Of a stretch of 64,000 bases of DNA, positions 33,601 to 48,500 are shown piece after piece. The stretch is from contig CM059971.1 in assembly GCA_030490835.1 (NCBI GenBank), positions 70,016,224 through 70,080,223 on the forward strand. The letters are read 5' to 3'. The DNA is from Annona cherimola (Eukaryota > Streptophyta > Magnoliopsida > Magnoliales > Annonaceae). The first letter of the stretch is position 1; the number at the start of each line of letters is the position of its first letter. The translations under genes and the position numbers were made by a program. The notes beneath the pieces are model-generated. The model was not told the DNA's origin, ran no database searches, and saw only the letters and a program-made list of their open reading frames with translations.

Positions 33601-34175
33601 TATAATTAATAAAAACAACAGATTTATGAGTCCGAGACCCCTGAATCTATTAACAGGAATATGTAGATAATCAAGACCCTTTCTATAAAATTGTTCTTCT
33701 ATGTAAATTTTTTGTATTTTTAATTTTGCGATGGTTGATAAAAAATCTACTTTATTTATTATGTCCAGTATCATCTTTATTCTTATGAAAACTCTTTTAC
33801 TTATTTAGTATCTTTGTGTCCGAGTCTTATCTTAAAATGTGCAAAATCAATATGATAAATTGATTTAATGTTAAATATCAATTTTTAAATTATATTTTCA
33901 ACATCTAAACCATCTCAAATATTATTATGAAGTGGACAAATGTTAATATAAAATACTATTATATTCTAATACATATGACAATAGAACCAAACATTTTCCT
34001 TAATTTGCACACAAATATACTTATTTTTAAGTAAATATGGCCTATGTATGTATCGGATTTGAATAAAACTTAGCCTGTTAGCTAAACAAATTACGTTAAA
34101 TATAATGAATGAGTTAGATTCTGCCTCAATAATCAACATAGAGGAGGTTATCTAGAATTACATAGTAGCGAGCCC
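30655..34175. repeat. Nest of family C AT-rich repeats
   Basis: Several copies of one sequence occur in both orientations, recognised by AACAAGTTTCATTCAAATTA, ATATTCATGTGTAACTTATA, ATAATCATTTATCTATATAA and TTTAGACGGTTTAGAT. Two copies form a direct repeat with a period of about 390 bp (about 32450-32800 and 32830-33150). TTACATAGAAAC / TTCTATGTAAG-type ends recur (30663, 31953, 34154). The same family is found at 40845-41410, 41740-41990 and inside an RH58 intron at 44750-45200. No coding capacity. Confidence 0.55.
31515..31925. mobile_element. Family B palindromic MITE nested in the family C cluster
   Basis: Near-perfect long inverted repeats: ACAATATATTGTACATATGC then TTAACTTACAATATTCAT at the left, and ATGAATATTGTAAGTTAAGC then ATATGTACAATATATTATAT at the right. 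The inside holds the B core (TTTTTTCATAAACATGTTTT, centre with GGGGGATATAATGATATAAG). The TSD was not resolved. Confidence 0.75.
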
Positions 34176-34290
34176 CGTAAACAATATACCTGCTCAAAAT
34201 TATTTTTGTTATCAAGTGAACCCATTTGAGAGGCTACGGTGCAAATTTGATCGGATCTTCGGTTCCTTTGAAACCCAACTGACTGATACG

Positions 34291-34398
34291 TATATATACC
34301 CAAACTTACTGCCTTCTCCTCTCTGCGTTATTAGGGTTTTGGAGCAGCCGCTTTACTAGGGTTTTTTTCTTTCTTTCTTTCTTTCTTCGAGCTAGATC
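34291..34398 (+). promoter_or_regulatory. RPS5 core promoter and 5' leader with telo-boxes
   Basis: A TATA box TATATATA is at 34291-34298, about 108 bp before the RPS5 start codon. TTAGGGTTTT (34331-34340) and CTAGGGTTTTTT (34356-34367) are reverse-oriented telo-box (AAACCCTA) motifs. These are typical of plant ribosomal protein and translation genes, where they coordinate expression in dividing cells. A pyrimidine (TTTC)n run (about 34367-34387) precedes the ATG, as in TOP-like leaders of this gene class. Confidence 0.75.
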
Positions 34399-36998
<2,600 letters not shown>

Positions 36999-38020
36999 AT
37001 AGCATGTGTTGTCCAGTTTAGATGGCTTTTTTGGAGTACATGTAGTCCAATGTCATCTGTTTTTGCCTTTTTGATTAGAAATTTATTAAAGGATTTCAAG
37101 CAGTTATCAGTTTTGTGATGTTGATGGAGCTAGATTGTTGTTTTGTAATGACTTGGGTGTTGCAGTTTGATATACTTGAAATTTGGTGATTCTCCTTTCA
37201 TGAAATATAGAGCATTTCATGGCCTAGGATTTGGCAATATGATGGTTTGACTCTAGCAGCGTAGTTATAGTTTTTTTTTCGCATATTAAGCAAATAAGAC
37301 TTCTCTGATTCATGTTTTCCTTGCTGCTGGAATAACTCTGTTATGCATCTTAGGACGTGGCAGTGTCAAAGTTATGGCTGCTTAAACAACAAGAGATGAT
37401 GTTTGTTCTGTACGCTAGTAGGAAAATGCATGAAACTTATTTTTTTCAGGTGGGTTGTTTTATTTTTTTCTGAAATTGAGAATTTGCTCTTAACTTATTT
37501 ACTGGGGTTCTAAATGGATATTTCTGTCAGTGCTGTTGCCTGGGACTGAAGGGAATGTTTTAGCTATCTTATCTCCGCCGGAATTGAACGGCTTGTAATA
37601 GTCTGTACTGTTTATGATTCACATAACTTTCTCATTTGGTTGGGGCAATTTTTAGAAACTTTGATCAAGATGTTTTGTGAAATGAAGAAGCGAGCGAGTC
37701 CTTATTTGCTTATGACATCGAGAAAACAAAATATAAACAAGATTCGTTCAGCTGAATCCAAAAATCTATGTGAAGTTCGAATGACACAATGCTTTATTTT
37801 GAGATGTTACAAATGTTCGCAACGGTGACCTTTTTGGCTCTGAAAGGAATCAGTGGATTTAATTTGAAGGGCATGTTTGGCCGTGCAGATGGCCCTTCAT
37901 GTTCCTCAATGGAACTGACCACTCTCCATCTTCTTGACCCTACAACTCTCTTTAGTCTTTACTGTCATCAACACAGCATCCGTGCCTAGAAATTCATCTT
38001 CTCTGTTTTGGGTCATTGAT
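36999..38020 (+). other. RPS5 3' flank, no further gene seen
   Basis: The first 100-150 bp is the probable 3' untranslated region, with T-rich tracts and AAATTTATTAAAGG at about 37080 as a weak polyadenylation-type signal. Beyond it, short open frames at 37640-37989 have no domain, and I do not call them. Confidence 0.4.
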
Positions 38021-38024
38021 ATCC

Positions 38025-38410
38025 ATGTCAACGAAAATTAAATTATTTTCATCCATGTTAATAATTTAAAATTCTTTCATCCATTCCGATTCTCTTTCAA
38101 ATCAATTTCATCCAAGTTACGTCGGTTGTTGATGGACAAAATTGTCCTTATTGCGAAGACGTTAATGTGTTCTGTAGGGCTTTTTTGTTCATCCAATTTT
38201 TATCATGAATAAAATTAACTAGAAAACTGTCGATATGGATGAACGACTTTTGAAATTGTTAATATAGATGAAAATATTTTATTCTGTTGATATGGATGAA
38301 AGACTTCTGAAATTGTTAATATTGATGAAAATATTTTATTCTGTTGATATGGATGAAAGATGTTTGAAATTGTTAATATAGATGAAAATAATTTAAGGAT
38401 GTTAATGGCC
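38025..38410. repeat. 57-bp tandem repeat (three units) facing an inverted partial copy
   Basis: GATATGGATGAA starts at 38232, 38289 and 38346, giving a 57-bp period with units about 90% alike (each with TGAAATTGTTAATAT and GATGAAAATA). About 130-200 bp upstream (38025-38095) lies an inverted degenerate copy: ATATCCATGTCAACG, TTATTTTCATCCATGTTAAT, CTTTCATCC. Because 57 is a multiple of 3, the - strand frame shows a 19-residue peptide repeat, but it lacks a plausible gene context. Confidence 0.75.
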
Positions 38411-38819
38411 CCTGTATTTATTGGGCATTTTCGTCCTCCGTCGATGATGAAGTCCTTTATAAGCAGATGGCATGTTTCCAGAAAGAGTTCCATGGAAAAG
38501 CCGTGTGCTAAGTTGCAAACTAAGAAAATTAGTATACTACAGCCTGTAGGTCATGTTTCCAGGGGCAGTTCAATTCAGGAAAAAAAAAAAAAAAGCCATA
38601 TGGGCGGAGGAAATTAGGATACTGCTGCAGGTTTTTTGCACACCAAAATTAGTTCATTCATTACTCGGTTAAATTTATGAATTACGAAAAACCCAATGAT
38701 TTTAAAAAATTAAAAAAATTTAGTATCCAAAAATAGTAAAAATTGATACATATTAAATGCACATCGATTTACAGTTGTATAAAAAACTTTCAAAAAAAAA
38801 TTAAAAATTGGGTTTTTAC

Positions 38820-39410
38820 ACTAGATCAGGGCTCAAAAGGCCGACCGGCAGCCTTACTGCAACTGAGTGCATTTCACCTTTTTAAAAAAAAAATTTATAC
38901 AGAGTGTGTTTGGCAAAAGACAAAAAATGTCAAGTCAATCTAAAACTTTTCACTCTCTACAACTATCATATTTTTTAATTATTTTTTCACATTTTTCTAT
39001 ACAACTACCCTACTTTTCAATCATTTCTACACAATTATCCATACAACTAACCTATCTATTTTAACTTTATTCTCTTTACTACTCATCATTAACCCTATCA
39101 TATCACATCATTTGACAACTTTTATTCTCCAAAATTTTTCATTAAAAGTTTTATTCATTACCAAACACACCCACAATTGTTAATTTAAGTGTATTTAACT
39201 TGCGTAGCAATTTTTAACATTTTCAGATTTTTTAGATTTTTCATTTTTTAAAATCAGTGGCATTTTCAAAAATTATGAGTCAATGAAGATATCACTGATT
39301 TTAAAAAATAAAAAATATAAAAGTATCCGAAAATGGTAAAAATTGATACATATATTAAATACACCTAAATTAATAGTTGTATAAAGAAAATGTCAAACAA
39401 AAAAAAAAAA
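38820..39410. mobile_element. Family A palindromic MITE split by a Harbinger-like MITE
   Basis: The right half (39176-39405) carries the A core (TCCGAAAATGGTAAAAATTG, TAAATACACCTAAATTAATA, GTTGTATAAAG). The left arm reads AAATTTATACA up to 38901 and resumes CAATTGTTAATTTAAGTGTA after 39173, which is the complement of the right arm. The H-type MITE at 38902-39172 therefore inserted into the left arm of an existing A element. Outer limits are approximate. Confidence 0.6.
38902..39172. mobile_element. Harbinger-like MITE (family H) nested in family A
   Basis: Starts GAGTGTGTTTGGCAAAAG and ends CATTACCAAACACACCC. The flanking trinucleotide ACA is repeated at 38899-38901 and 39173-39175. The body matches the 3776-4025 copy (CTTTATTCTCTTTACTACTCA, TATCACATCATTTGACAACT). 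Confidence 0.78.
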
Positions 39411-40844
39411 ATGAACTTTTGCCCCCGGGTGCTCCCGGGTGCACTAGATGGGCTCATAGGAAAATGCTGGGAGAAAATGATCGCAATGTTTTTAGAACGT
39501 GGCAGAGCTGCTGCTGCATTCCAATGAAATTTGGATGCCACTCTTAGCAGCGGGGGAAAAAAAGATTTGGGTTAAATAAGAAACTGATGCATGCTATTCC
39601 AGAGTGTATTTTGCTTTTAATATTAAAAATTAGGGAAGATATAAAAATCCACACACAAGAAGGTATAACTAAGAACATGATCATCACATCGTCGCTGTCA
39701 TAAGTCATTACCCACTCAATTGGAATCAGCTGCATGGATTTTGCTATGTTGTTTTGATAATCAGTAATTAAGTTTTTAGTAATTTTAATATTTTCACATT
39801 TTATTTAATTATTTTTATCCATGTTCTTTTAATCTTCCTCCTGTTTTCTTACCATCTTCTATTTGAATAAACTCAATTATTGTTCTATGTCAAGCCCCCA
39901 TTTAACCTAATCAAATCATTTGTCTATTTTTCCTTATTTAATCATTTATTGACTTGCACTTTTAAATTATCTTGAGTTATTTCATTTTTAATTTTTATCT
40001 TTTTATCCATCTTAATATTTTCATTTACGCTACACTTATTTATTATACCTTCTAATTTAATTAGAACTCAGCAGTTACATAAAATTATTGAAGTACTTCA
40101 GCATTTCTTTCATCCTACTTCTATGCTATTTTATGGCATCTTTCTCAATTCCTTCATGTTGTATTTACGGTATTCTTTAGGCTTATAAAATAGGTGTCTT
40201 TAGTTAGTGTTTTTAAGTTAAGCCAAACATCCAATAGGAGAATCCAATTGTAAGAGCTCTTTCAAGTTTGCCTCAATAAGATAAGTTTTTATTTTTATCC
40301 TCTCCTCTTTTCTTCTTCTAGTAATTTTCTATTTTATTCCTGCCAATTGTGGACACTCCATTCTATCAATAGAAATAAATGATGCAATTTACATCTACAG
40401 TTAACTGCACTTTGGCGAAAATTAATCTTCATGATATGGCAAATACAAAGTTGGTTTCCGATTCGGTGGAATCCACATTAAAAAAATCTAAATCAGACAT
40501 TGAAAAGAAGACATACCAAAAATAAAAAGAGTTCATGCGCTACAAATTTTCTAACATGGCCTATTGTCCATGATTATAAGAGTATGTTAGTTTACTTAGT
40601 CAAAAATGTGCATTTAACTATTTAAATAAGAGTAATGGTCATATGCAACCAGTTGCTAGTATCATACCCTGCAACTGGGTAATTTTATTTTATTTTAAAT
40701 AATGTTTCTATTAAAGTAAATCCATAATATTCATCTATATTGGACAAGCATACTTCAGTGGTATTCACTTGTTGTTAGGAGTGTTACTAATTCATTAGTA
40801 ATAATATAATAGATGACTTGTTTCTTCGATAGAAAAATATAAAT
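39411..40844. other. Intergenic, nothing firmly recognised
   Basis: There is a short GC-rich stretch CCCGGGTGCTCCCGGGTGCA (39424-39443), a direct repeat of CCCGGGTGC that probably marks the outer end of the neighbouring family A element. The rest is AT-rich without coding signal. Confidence 0.4.
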
Positions 40845-41015
40845 TTCACTTCTATGTAACCACATTACATATAAGCAGAGTCATGTAACCTTTTCAAAAT
40901 CAAGATTTTGATTCTTGATGAAAAATTCAATTCATTTATTACATTTAATATTTTTTGTTTATCTAGAAGATCAAGTTTCATCCCAATCAAGTATATTTAT
41001 GAGCTACATTTGTTT

Positions 41016-41064
<49 letters not shown>

Positions 41065-41410
41065 TGTGTAAATTTTAAAAAATGCTAAAAAAATCAATTT
41101 CAAAATAGTATTTTCAACATCTAACTGTCCAAAAATATCATTTCTATATGAGTAAATGATTCTATAATTATTATTACATTCTAATAAATGTATAAATGAA
41201 TTTAAACAATTTTTATAATTTACACATGACTGTATATATTAACAAATGTGGCCCATAAACATACTTGTTAAGAAGAAACTCTCTCTCATAAATAAACAAA
41301 TAATGTTAAAAGTAATAAATAAATTGAATTTTCTATAAATGATCAAAATTTTAAATTTTAAAGAGATTATATGATTCTACTTCTATGTTACATAGAAGCG
41401 AAACTGGAAA
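40845..41410. repeat. Family C inverted-repeat element with (AT)n insert
   Basis: The left end CACTTCTATGTAACCACATT and right end CTTCTATGTTACATAGAAGC are inverted copies of each other. Between them are the C markers GATCAAGTTTCATCCCAATC and ATTCATGTGTAAATTTTAAA. An (AT)n run of about 44 bp sits at 41018-41061. No TSD was read. Confidence 0.6.
41018..41061. repeat. (AT)n microsatellite, about 22 units
   Basis: Uninterrupted AT dinucleotides inside a family C element. Confidence 0.95.
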
Positions 41411-42599
41411 AGTATAATAGTCGATGATATTATCAAAATAGCATAGAATAGGATTTTTTTTAAATATTGGTTGTACTTCAAGGGAACATTTGATAAAAAA
41501 ATCAAAATTCAATTGATTGTATTGTTTAAATTAATTGTTTTATCATTGTACCAAAAATTTATTTTAATCAAGTATTGGGTGAGCCTATCTATGCAAACTT
41601 AATAATGTTACTAACCAAATAATTATAAAGGCATTGCTCTGGAAAATGAAAGATAAACCCCTAAGCAGGGACTCAAAGCCTGAAGTTCCAGCTGCAACAA
41701 CACTCTTCTCTTGCCAACCACACTAGCCACAGCTTAAAAGCATATATAATTGTGTAAATTATGTAAAACACATCCAACCATAAATGCATTAAAATATTAT
41801 GGTAATTTATAAAAGAAATCATTCATAAAGGGAGAATGTTTTAGATAGTTTAAATGTTTAATTAACATCACTAAAATTGATATACGAATAAAATAATTTT
41901 ATTACGTTTAGTTTACAATTTATCAAATGAGGTTATGCACACCCTTTTTTAGGAGAGTTCATGCGCATCTTTGATTAGGCTAAAATTCAGTTTTCTAGGT
42001 AACAAATAATTTTGAAGACAGTGGATGTAGTAGATTTCACATCATCACCACCGGGTAGGCCATGCTAAACAATTCGCTGGAGGTGGAAGCCTTTTGTGAT
42101 TAAAAAAAAAAAAATTAATAACAGAAGTAAGAAGAAATGATTGAATTTATAGATAATAATGCAAAAAAATGCAGCGTTCTAGGGTTATTGAGATAGTAAA
42201 CGTGTTGGGTCGTCCTTGAATGTGTAATTTCATTTTTAACCCACTTCGACATCTGCTTCCAATGATTTTTATTTACCAGGCTAGTAAACAATACTTGAAA
42301 ATTTTTTGCTCACTCAAGAACTCGGATTAACTGAGTGGGTTTCAGCAGATGACTTGAGATCTCCAGCCGCTCCCATAAACATCTGATACGAAAAAAAAAG
42401 AAAAAGTTATGGGTCAAATCATACTGTCATCTGTTGACAAGGGGAGGCAAATAGCAACCACATGCAAGGAAGGGAATGTACTTGTGCCTGCATGTTTTGG
42501 ATTAGGTCTACAGACCCCATCTTCTCCCAAAAGGATCAGTGCTGTCTATTTAAGCTCCCCAAACATGAGTGCACCATGGCCAATTGAGAAGTAACATAA
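41411..42599. other. RH58 3' flank, no gene seen
   Basis: A further partial family C copy lies at about 41740-41990 (TTTAGATAGTTTAAATGTTT). From about 42250 the sequence becomes less AT-rich and probably includes the RH58 3' untranslated region (- strand). A short + strand frame at 42409-42594 lies in that region and has no domain. Confidence 0.4.
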
Positions 42600-45500
42600 T
42601 CACTCCAAGAAAAGCTCTTCACATTGAAACATCAACTCATTTTCGTATCTTTCCAAAACAAAACGCTCATTAGATGTTATCAAGCTCATGACGATGCATT
42701 CCTCATCTGAGAACGGCCTCCTCCCTGTCCTTCCAGCCCGGTGTAGATAATTGACTGAGGTTTTCGGCAGATCAAAGTTGTATATATGTGTTGTCTCCGG
42801 CAAGTCAACACCTCTTGCTGCTATATCTGTTGAGATGAGAAGACAACCCCCCTGTCTGACTTCCTGCATTGAAAAATCCACTGTATGAGAAAATGTGAAA
42901 GCAAAATCCAATCAATCCAAGTAGGAAATAGATTTACAGAACTGTGGGAAGCTAATGAATCTATTAATAGAATCAGAATGTGATAGCATTGGTTCCATAG
43001 TTATCAGCTTTCTCCAATGCAAGCACCAATTTTTTTTTTTTTTTTTTACAAGAACATGAAAGTTTACTTACAGATAGAGAAGCTGCTCGAGCATTGAAAT
43101 TCATGCCTTCCTCCAAAAGAAGAATTTCTGAACATTCGGTGTATGAAGATTTCAGAAATTCTACTAAGGTGGTGGTTGGTGAGGGATCCCCAGCTTTCTT
43201 TGATTTCTCGGACTGCAAAATGGGCACATGATTAGCCAGTGCTAAGGACAAGGAAATGATGTTGAACGCAATAGACCTCTACAATTAGCCCAAAATTCTT
43301 TTCTCCCAAAATATGGTCCAATCAGATAATGCAGATTCCACTCAATCAATGATTTTGCTTTTGCCATATTTCCTATTTCCCAATAGCTTTGCAATCTCAT
43401 TTTGTATTCTAAGAGTAGCTGTGGAAAAAGTACAAATTTTCCAATGGAGATATTGTTGGACCCACCAGTGTCTCTTGACTCCAGTGTATCATCTTTTGGC
43501 AATCCAAAGCTGTGGGGCATTGGGAATTCTTGCATACACATGCCTAAGATTTGCATTAGCCTAAAAGTCCAATTCAACTCCAGAAAAAACATAAAACAAT
43601 TGCTTCCCTTTTTGCTGGATTGCCTTGACATCTTGGAATCTCACATGACCAAATAAGGAGATACTGTGGCATGATCTATTGTATAGCTTAGATCAACAGC
43701 TTCTGCGAATGAAAGTAGGCCACAACGATTACCGTTGTCAGGGGAAAACAACAACATTCTTTCCAGTCTACCCCTCCTGATGCAAGGCCTGCACCAGGTT
43801 ACTTCCCTGTAAATTTCTACGTCAAGTTGACAGATCTTTTTTGACGTGTGAAAGATTTTGAAAAGACCATAAATTATTACACAAAGAAGACAGACCCAAT
43901 ACGTTAAGCTTGGATGTGTATGCAATACTATGCCACAATTTTTGAAGTGTGTCACTCATGCACAAAGCTCCTGCAAAAGGCAGTTGTACACAGCATTCCC
44001 CCGTTTTACTGAACAGATTTTTATCTTGATTTGAACTAACACCACCGAGGATACATGTCAACCCTCTAATCACATCATGCAACCCTATCATATCACAATC
44101 ACTTCTTAGATTTTTCCTCTAATTATAACTATAGGCTACCAGAAGCCATAGGCTCTCCAAAAAAAGCACTTAATATAAACTAGATGTTAGTGTGCTGGAT
44201 GAAACCCAAGGCCTCAAGATTGAATTGCAAACTACATATATGGACTAAAAATTTTCCACAAGACCAAATGAGGAAAATTCATGTAGATAAATGACCACAG
44301 GCATAGATATGCTTGCACAAACATTAATGAATAAATAGAATGGCATACATCCACTCACCTGCTCATTTGTGAATATTATGGCAGATTTAGGTCTATCAGT
44401 CCCAAGTATGGCTAGCAAGATATGTAATTTTCGGCTTTTACTCGAAATCTGTAAACAGAAAAGTGGAAAAAAGGAGATTAGCAAGTCATGGACTAAGCCA
44501 AAAATCTTGAAAAATGAGATGCGCGCTTGCACACACATACAAAGCTCGGGGTTTTGCACATAGGTACACCAAGTTTGTGAAATTTGCACTTTTTGACCCT
44601 TAATTTCATGTTTGTAGTAGAAAACTTCAAGTTCCAGAAGTTTGCAACCATGTTCCCTCACCAGTCAAGTGAATCCCTGATGCTGTTAATTGATGACATG
44701 AAATGACCAAATTAAAAATTCTATCAAGAACCCTAAAAGGATAGCCCTATTGGGTTGGATTTCTTTGTAGGCCACTTTTTTTATAAAAAAAAATTCTTGT
44801 AAAAGAAGATTACAGTGAAGTTTCTCACGTAGCCGCATTCATTTTGGCCAACTTCATGATGATATGAAATCCACTCTGCCCATTACATCTAGAATCATTT
44901 GTTTAGCTCAGAGATCAAGTTTCATCTAAATCAAACGTGTTCATGAGCCCTCACTAGAAGAATATGTAAAATGAACATAATAAAATTGTTTAATCCATAA
45001 ATTAATTTCAAACCTGTATTCTCAAAATCTAAACTGTCTAAAAACATCATTCCTATCTAGATAAATGACTCAATAAAATACTATTACATTTTAATTCATC
45101 TATGAATTGATCTAAAAAAATTTCATAATCTACACATGAATATATATTTTTTAAGAAATGTCCCACCCACAGCTTTGATCAAGATAATTTTTTATTCCAG
45201 GGTAAAACTAATGATGTTAAAGAATGTGAACAGCTGGTAGAACCTGTACAATTTTGAAACTTGGAGTCATCCGCTGTAAATACGAAATAAAACATTGCAT
45301 GCTTAGCCAGGCCTATAGTGCCACAGGGATGATCGCTTGCAGCATAAACCAAAGCCACATGACATACTAATGTTACAAAACAAAAATAGAAGATGTTGAC
45401 ATCTGATTCTGACCAAATAGCCACTCAAACAAATACAAGCATGCTAGCTAAAATAACACCACAAGTAAGATGCTCCCACATGACTTACAACAAATTTATG

Positions 45501-48500
45501 GCATAGGCGTGAAGGCATGGGCTCAACTGGATTCACATGGACATGGACTACATCATTCTGTCAAGAATAAAGAATGTGAGTGAGCATGTTTATATTTGTA
45601 GTTGTCATTGAACTAATACTGGAGTCTGGAGATACTCATGGAAATAGGAACTACAACTGTGAACCTTCGTCCATTTTTGCTGAATACAATCATGAAGAAA
45701 CCGATTGTGCTGGGGGATGGATGCACTTGCAAAAACAGTCTGGCGGTTATTGATAGACGAGTATGACGTCAAAAGCTTTCGAAGAGAAGATGTCTGTTTT
45801 GACGAATGGAAGATGAAATCAACCTGGAACACACAAAAAAAAAAAAAACTTCGTTTCCTCAATCTGCTGCATAAAAAGGTTCTTATTTCCGAACTTTCAA
45901 GAAGGATAACCTTCTAAAAGAACAAGAGAAATAAAAAAGAAAAGAAAAGAAAAACTACACTGTAAAACATAAACAAGAAGATTTTCGTTGTCCTTGGAAT
46001 CATCAATCTGACAGAGCTAAAAGAAATATGTATGCCGAAAAGAATTTAGGAACATAAAAAAAAAAAACATTGGACTTTCATGCTATTGGTTTCCCACCTG
46101 ACAAGCATGAATCATTGCACTGCATGTGTCTGGACAGCCCATTAATGCACTAAACTTGGCAACATGGCACATGGTTTTTATACCAAATTCATCCATCAGG
46201 AACATTAATTTTGCAATTGGTCAGGTGTGCTTGCCAGGTGAAAATTCTTATACAACGATTCCTTGCTTCGGTAACAAGTTTGTCTAGCTTAAAAAAATGG
46301 ATAACCTCATCAATGACAAGAACTCGCATTGAGTCAAGTTTTATCCTTCTCTTCTCAATCAATTGGCACAAACTCCTCACGGTAGCCACAACCATCACTG
46401 GGGGGTCTGCCTGAAAGGAGGAAATTTGCTTTAATAGATAGAAAATCTTACCATTTATTGAAGCAATGAAACAACAAATTTATGCAACTGAAACAAGAAT
46501 GGTCAAGTGATAATAAGTAGTGCTCTGATACATCTGAGGCTTTCATGGGCAGCATAACCCTCGGAATTGAGATGCTACTAGAAAGAAAGTGCTTAATCCT
46601 GAGGAAAAGGAAAGGAGGTTCTGAATTTTGGATCCAGCCATCAAGCATCAGCAAGAAATAGAAAATACACAATCTTATGCTACTGAAGCAGATCAAGCAG
46701 TACTTGGTAAAAGGAAGCGAAGATTAAAGAAAATTTTGAGGCCTGAAGGCATGAATTTGGATAGCAAGCAGTCAGCACAGGCAGAAGAGGATGCTCCTCA
46801 TTCCTCATGCAGTAAACATGTACCAAATACAACATTGTCAACCAGGCACCTCTAAACCTTGTGGATAAATTATTTTCAAATTCAACAACTGCCAGCCTCT
46901 TTATTTCTCTTCTTTGAACACATGAATCAGTATGATGATTGAAGAAGAGGAATGCAGCACCTTTAGCCAACTTTTATGTCTTTCCAATGTTCCTCCATCT
47001 AGAAGAGCCATGACTGTACAAGCTTTCTGCCCCAAATCTGTAGGCTTAGCAGCCAATGTCCGAGCAACTTTTGTAACCTAGAGAAAATAAATAGATCGAT
47101 AAAAGCAAAACAAGAACATGAGCAACAAGGCATAATCAATCAATAAAAGCAAAACAATCAACAAGACATAATCACATTTTAATCCCATCTGAGAAAAGAT
47201 AAATAACCTTACTTGCATCCCAAGTTCTCTAGTGGGAACAACAACCAAAGCTTGCAATGCAGATCTCCGTACATCAACGACTGAAAATATCAATAATAAG
47301 TATGCCAATGTCTTCCCTGAACCTGTCTAGAGAAATCAATTAATCAAGACATTATTTTCCAGACAGAAGTCCTAATGGTAGATGAATCAACTGTAGTACC
47401 TGAAGGAAGATAACTAAACTAAGCGGCTGTCTAAGCCAATATTTTAAGCCCACCCAAAGCAATTGCCAATATTAGGAAAAAAAATTTCAAGTTTCTCATT
47501 ATGGGTGTGTTTGGTAATTGGTATAAAATAATAAAAAAAAAAAAAGCAAGGAAAAAATTGTGGGGAAAATTTTTGAAAAGGTGAGAGAGTGATAAGACAT
47601 AAGTAATGATTATGAGTAAAGAGAATAAAGGTAAAAAAGATAGGGTTATTGTATGCAAAAAAAGAAAAAAACTGAATAAATGAATGAAATATAAAGGTAG
47701 TACTAGAACAAGTAGAATAGTTTTTTTATATAGGAAATAAGTAGGATAGTTAGGTAGTTAAAATGTCAACTAATATCAAAAGGCACATAGGAAATGGGTG
47801 GAATCCATAATAGTGGGTTAATGACACAAAATTGACCTGAGCATGAACTATACAATCCTGTCCAGAGAGAAGCATTGGCAATGATTCTCGTTGTACATCA
47901 GTGGGCACCACATATCCAAGCTCTTCGGCCCTGCAGTTCAGAGGTTGTACTAACTATTTGTCAGTTTCGGTAAAATCCAACTAATGATTTCTCAGGTTCT
48001 GTAAAAACCAAAAGGCTGTAAAGCCAATATTTTCTGAACTTGATGATTGATACTACATATTTTAAGTGAGTAAATGCAAATGATGCAACAGTGCATCCAC
48101 AATTGCTGAGAGTACCAAGTAAAGATGGTACAGAAAAACATTCAGAATACTATGATGACTGAAAACACCACTATACAAATCAATGTGTGCCCTACCTGAG
48201 AACATGTATGGACATTTGACCATATCACAGGCACTGGAATCTAAGCACCATTTCAAATACTAGATATGCAACAGCAATGGACAATAAGTGAAGGGGATCT
48301 GGAAGTGCCATATTTCAAAAATACTCATCATAGATACAAGTACAGAGTAGTAGTATAAAGTTCCATCTCACAGAAGTTATCTGTTTTAAACACTTTCTTT
48401 CAAAAAAAAAAAATTTAATGGAAGAAAATGATATGATGTGATATGGGTAATGATGAGGAGTTAAAGAGAATAAAGTTAAAATACATAAGTCAGTTGTATG

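Noticed and set aside
38215..38493. 92-residue - strand frame with a 19-residue repeat
   Set aside because: It arises from the 57-bp tandem repeat, with no promoter, splice sites or family match.
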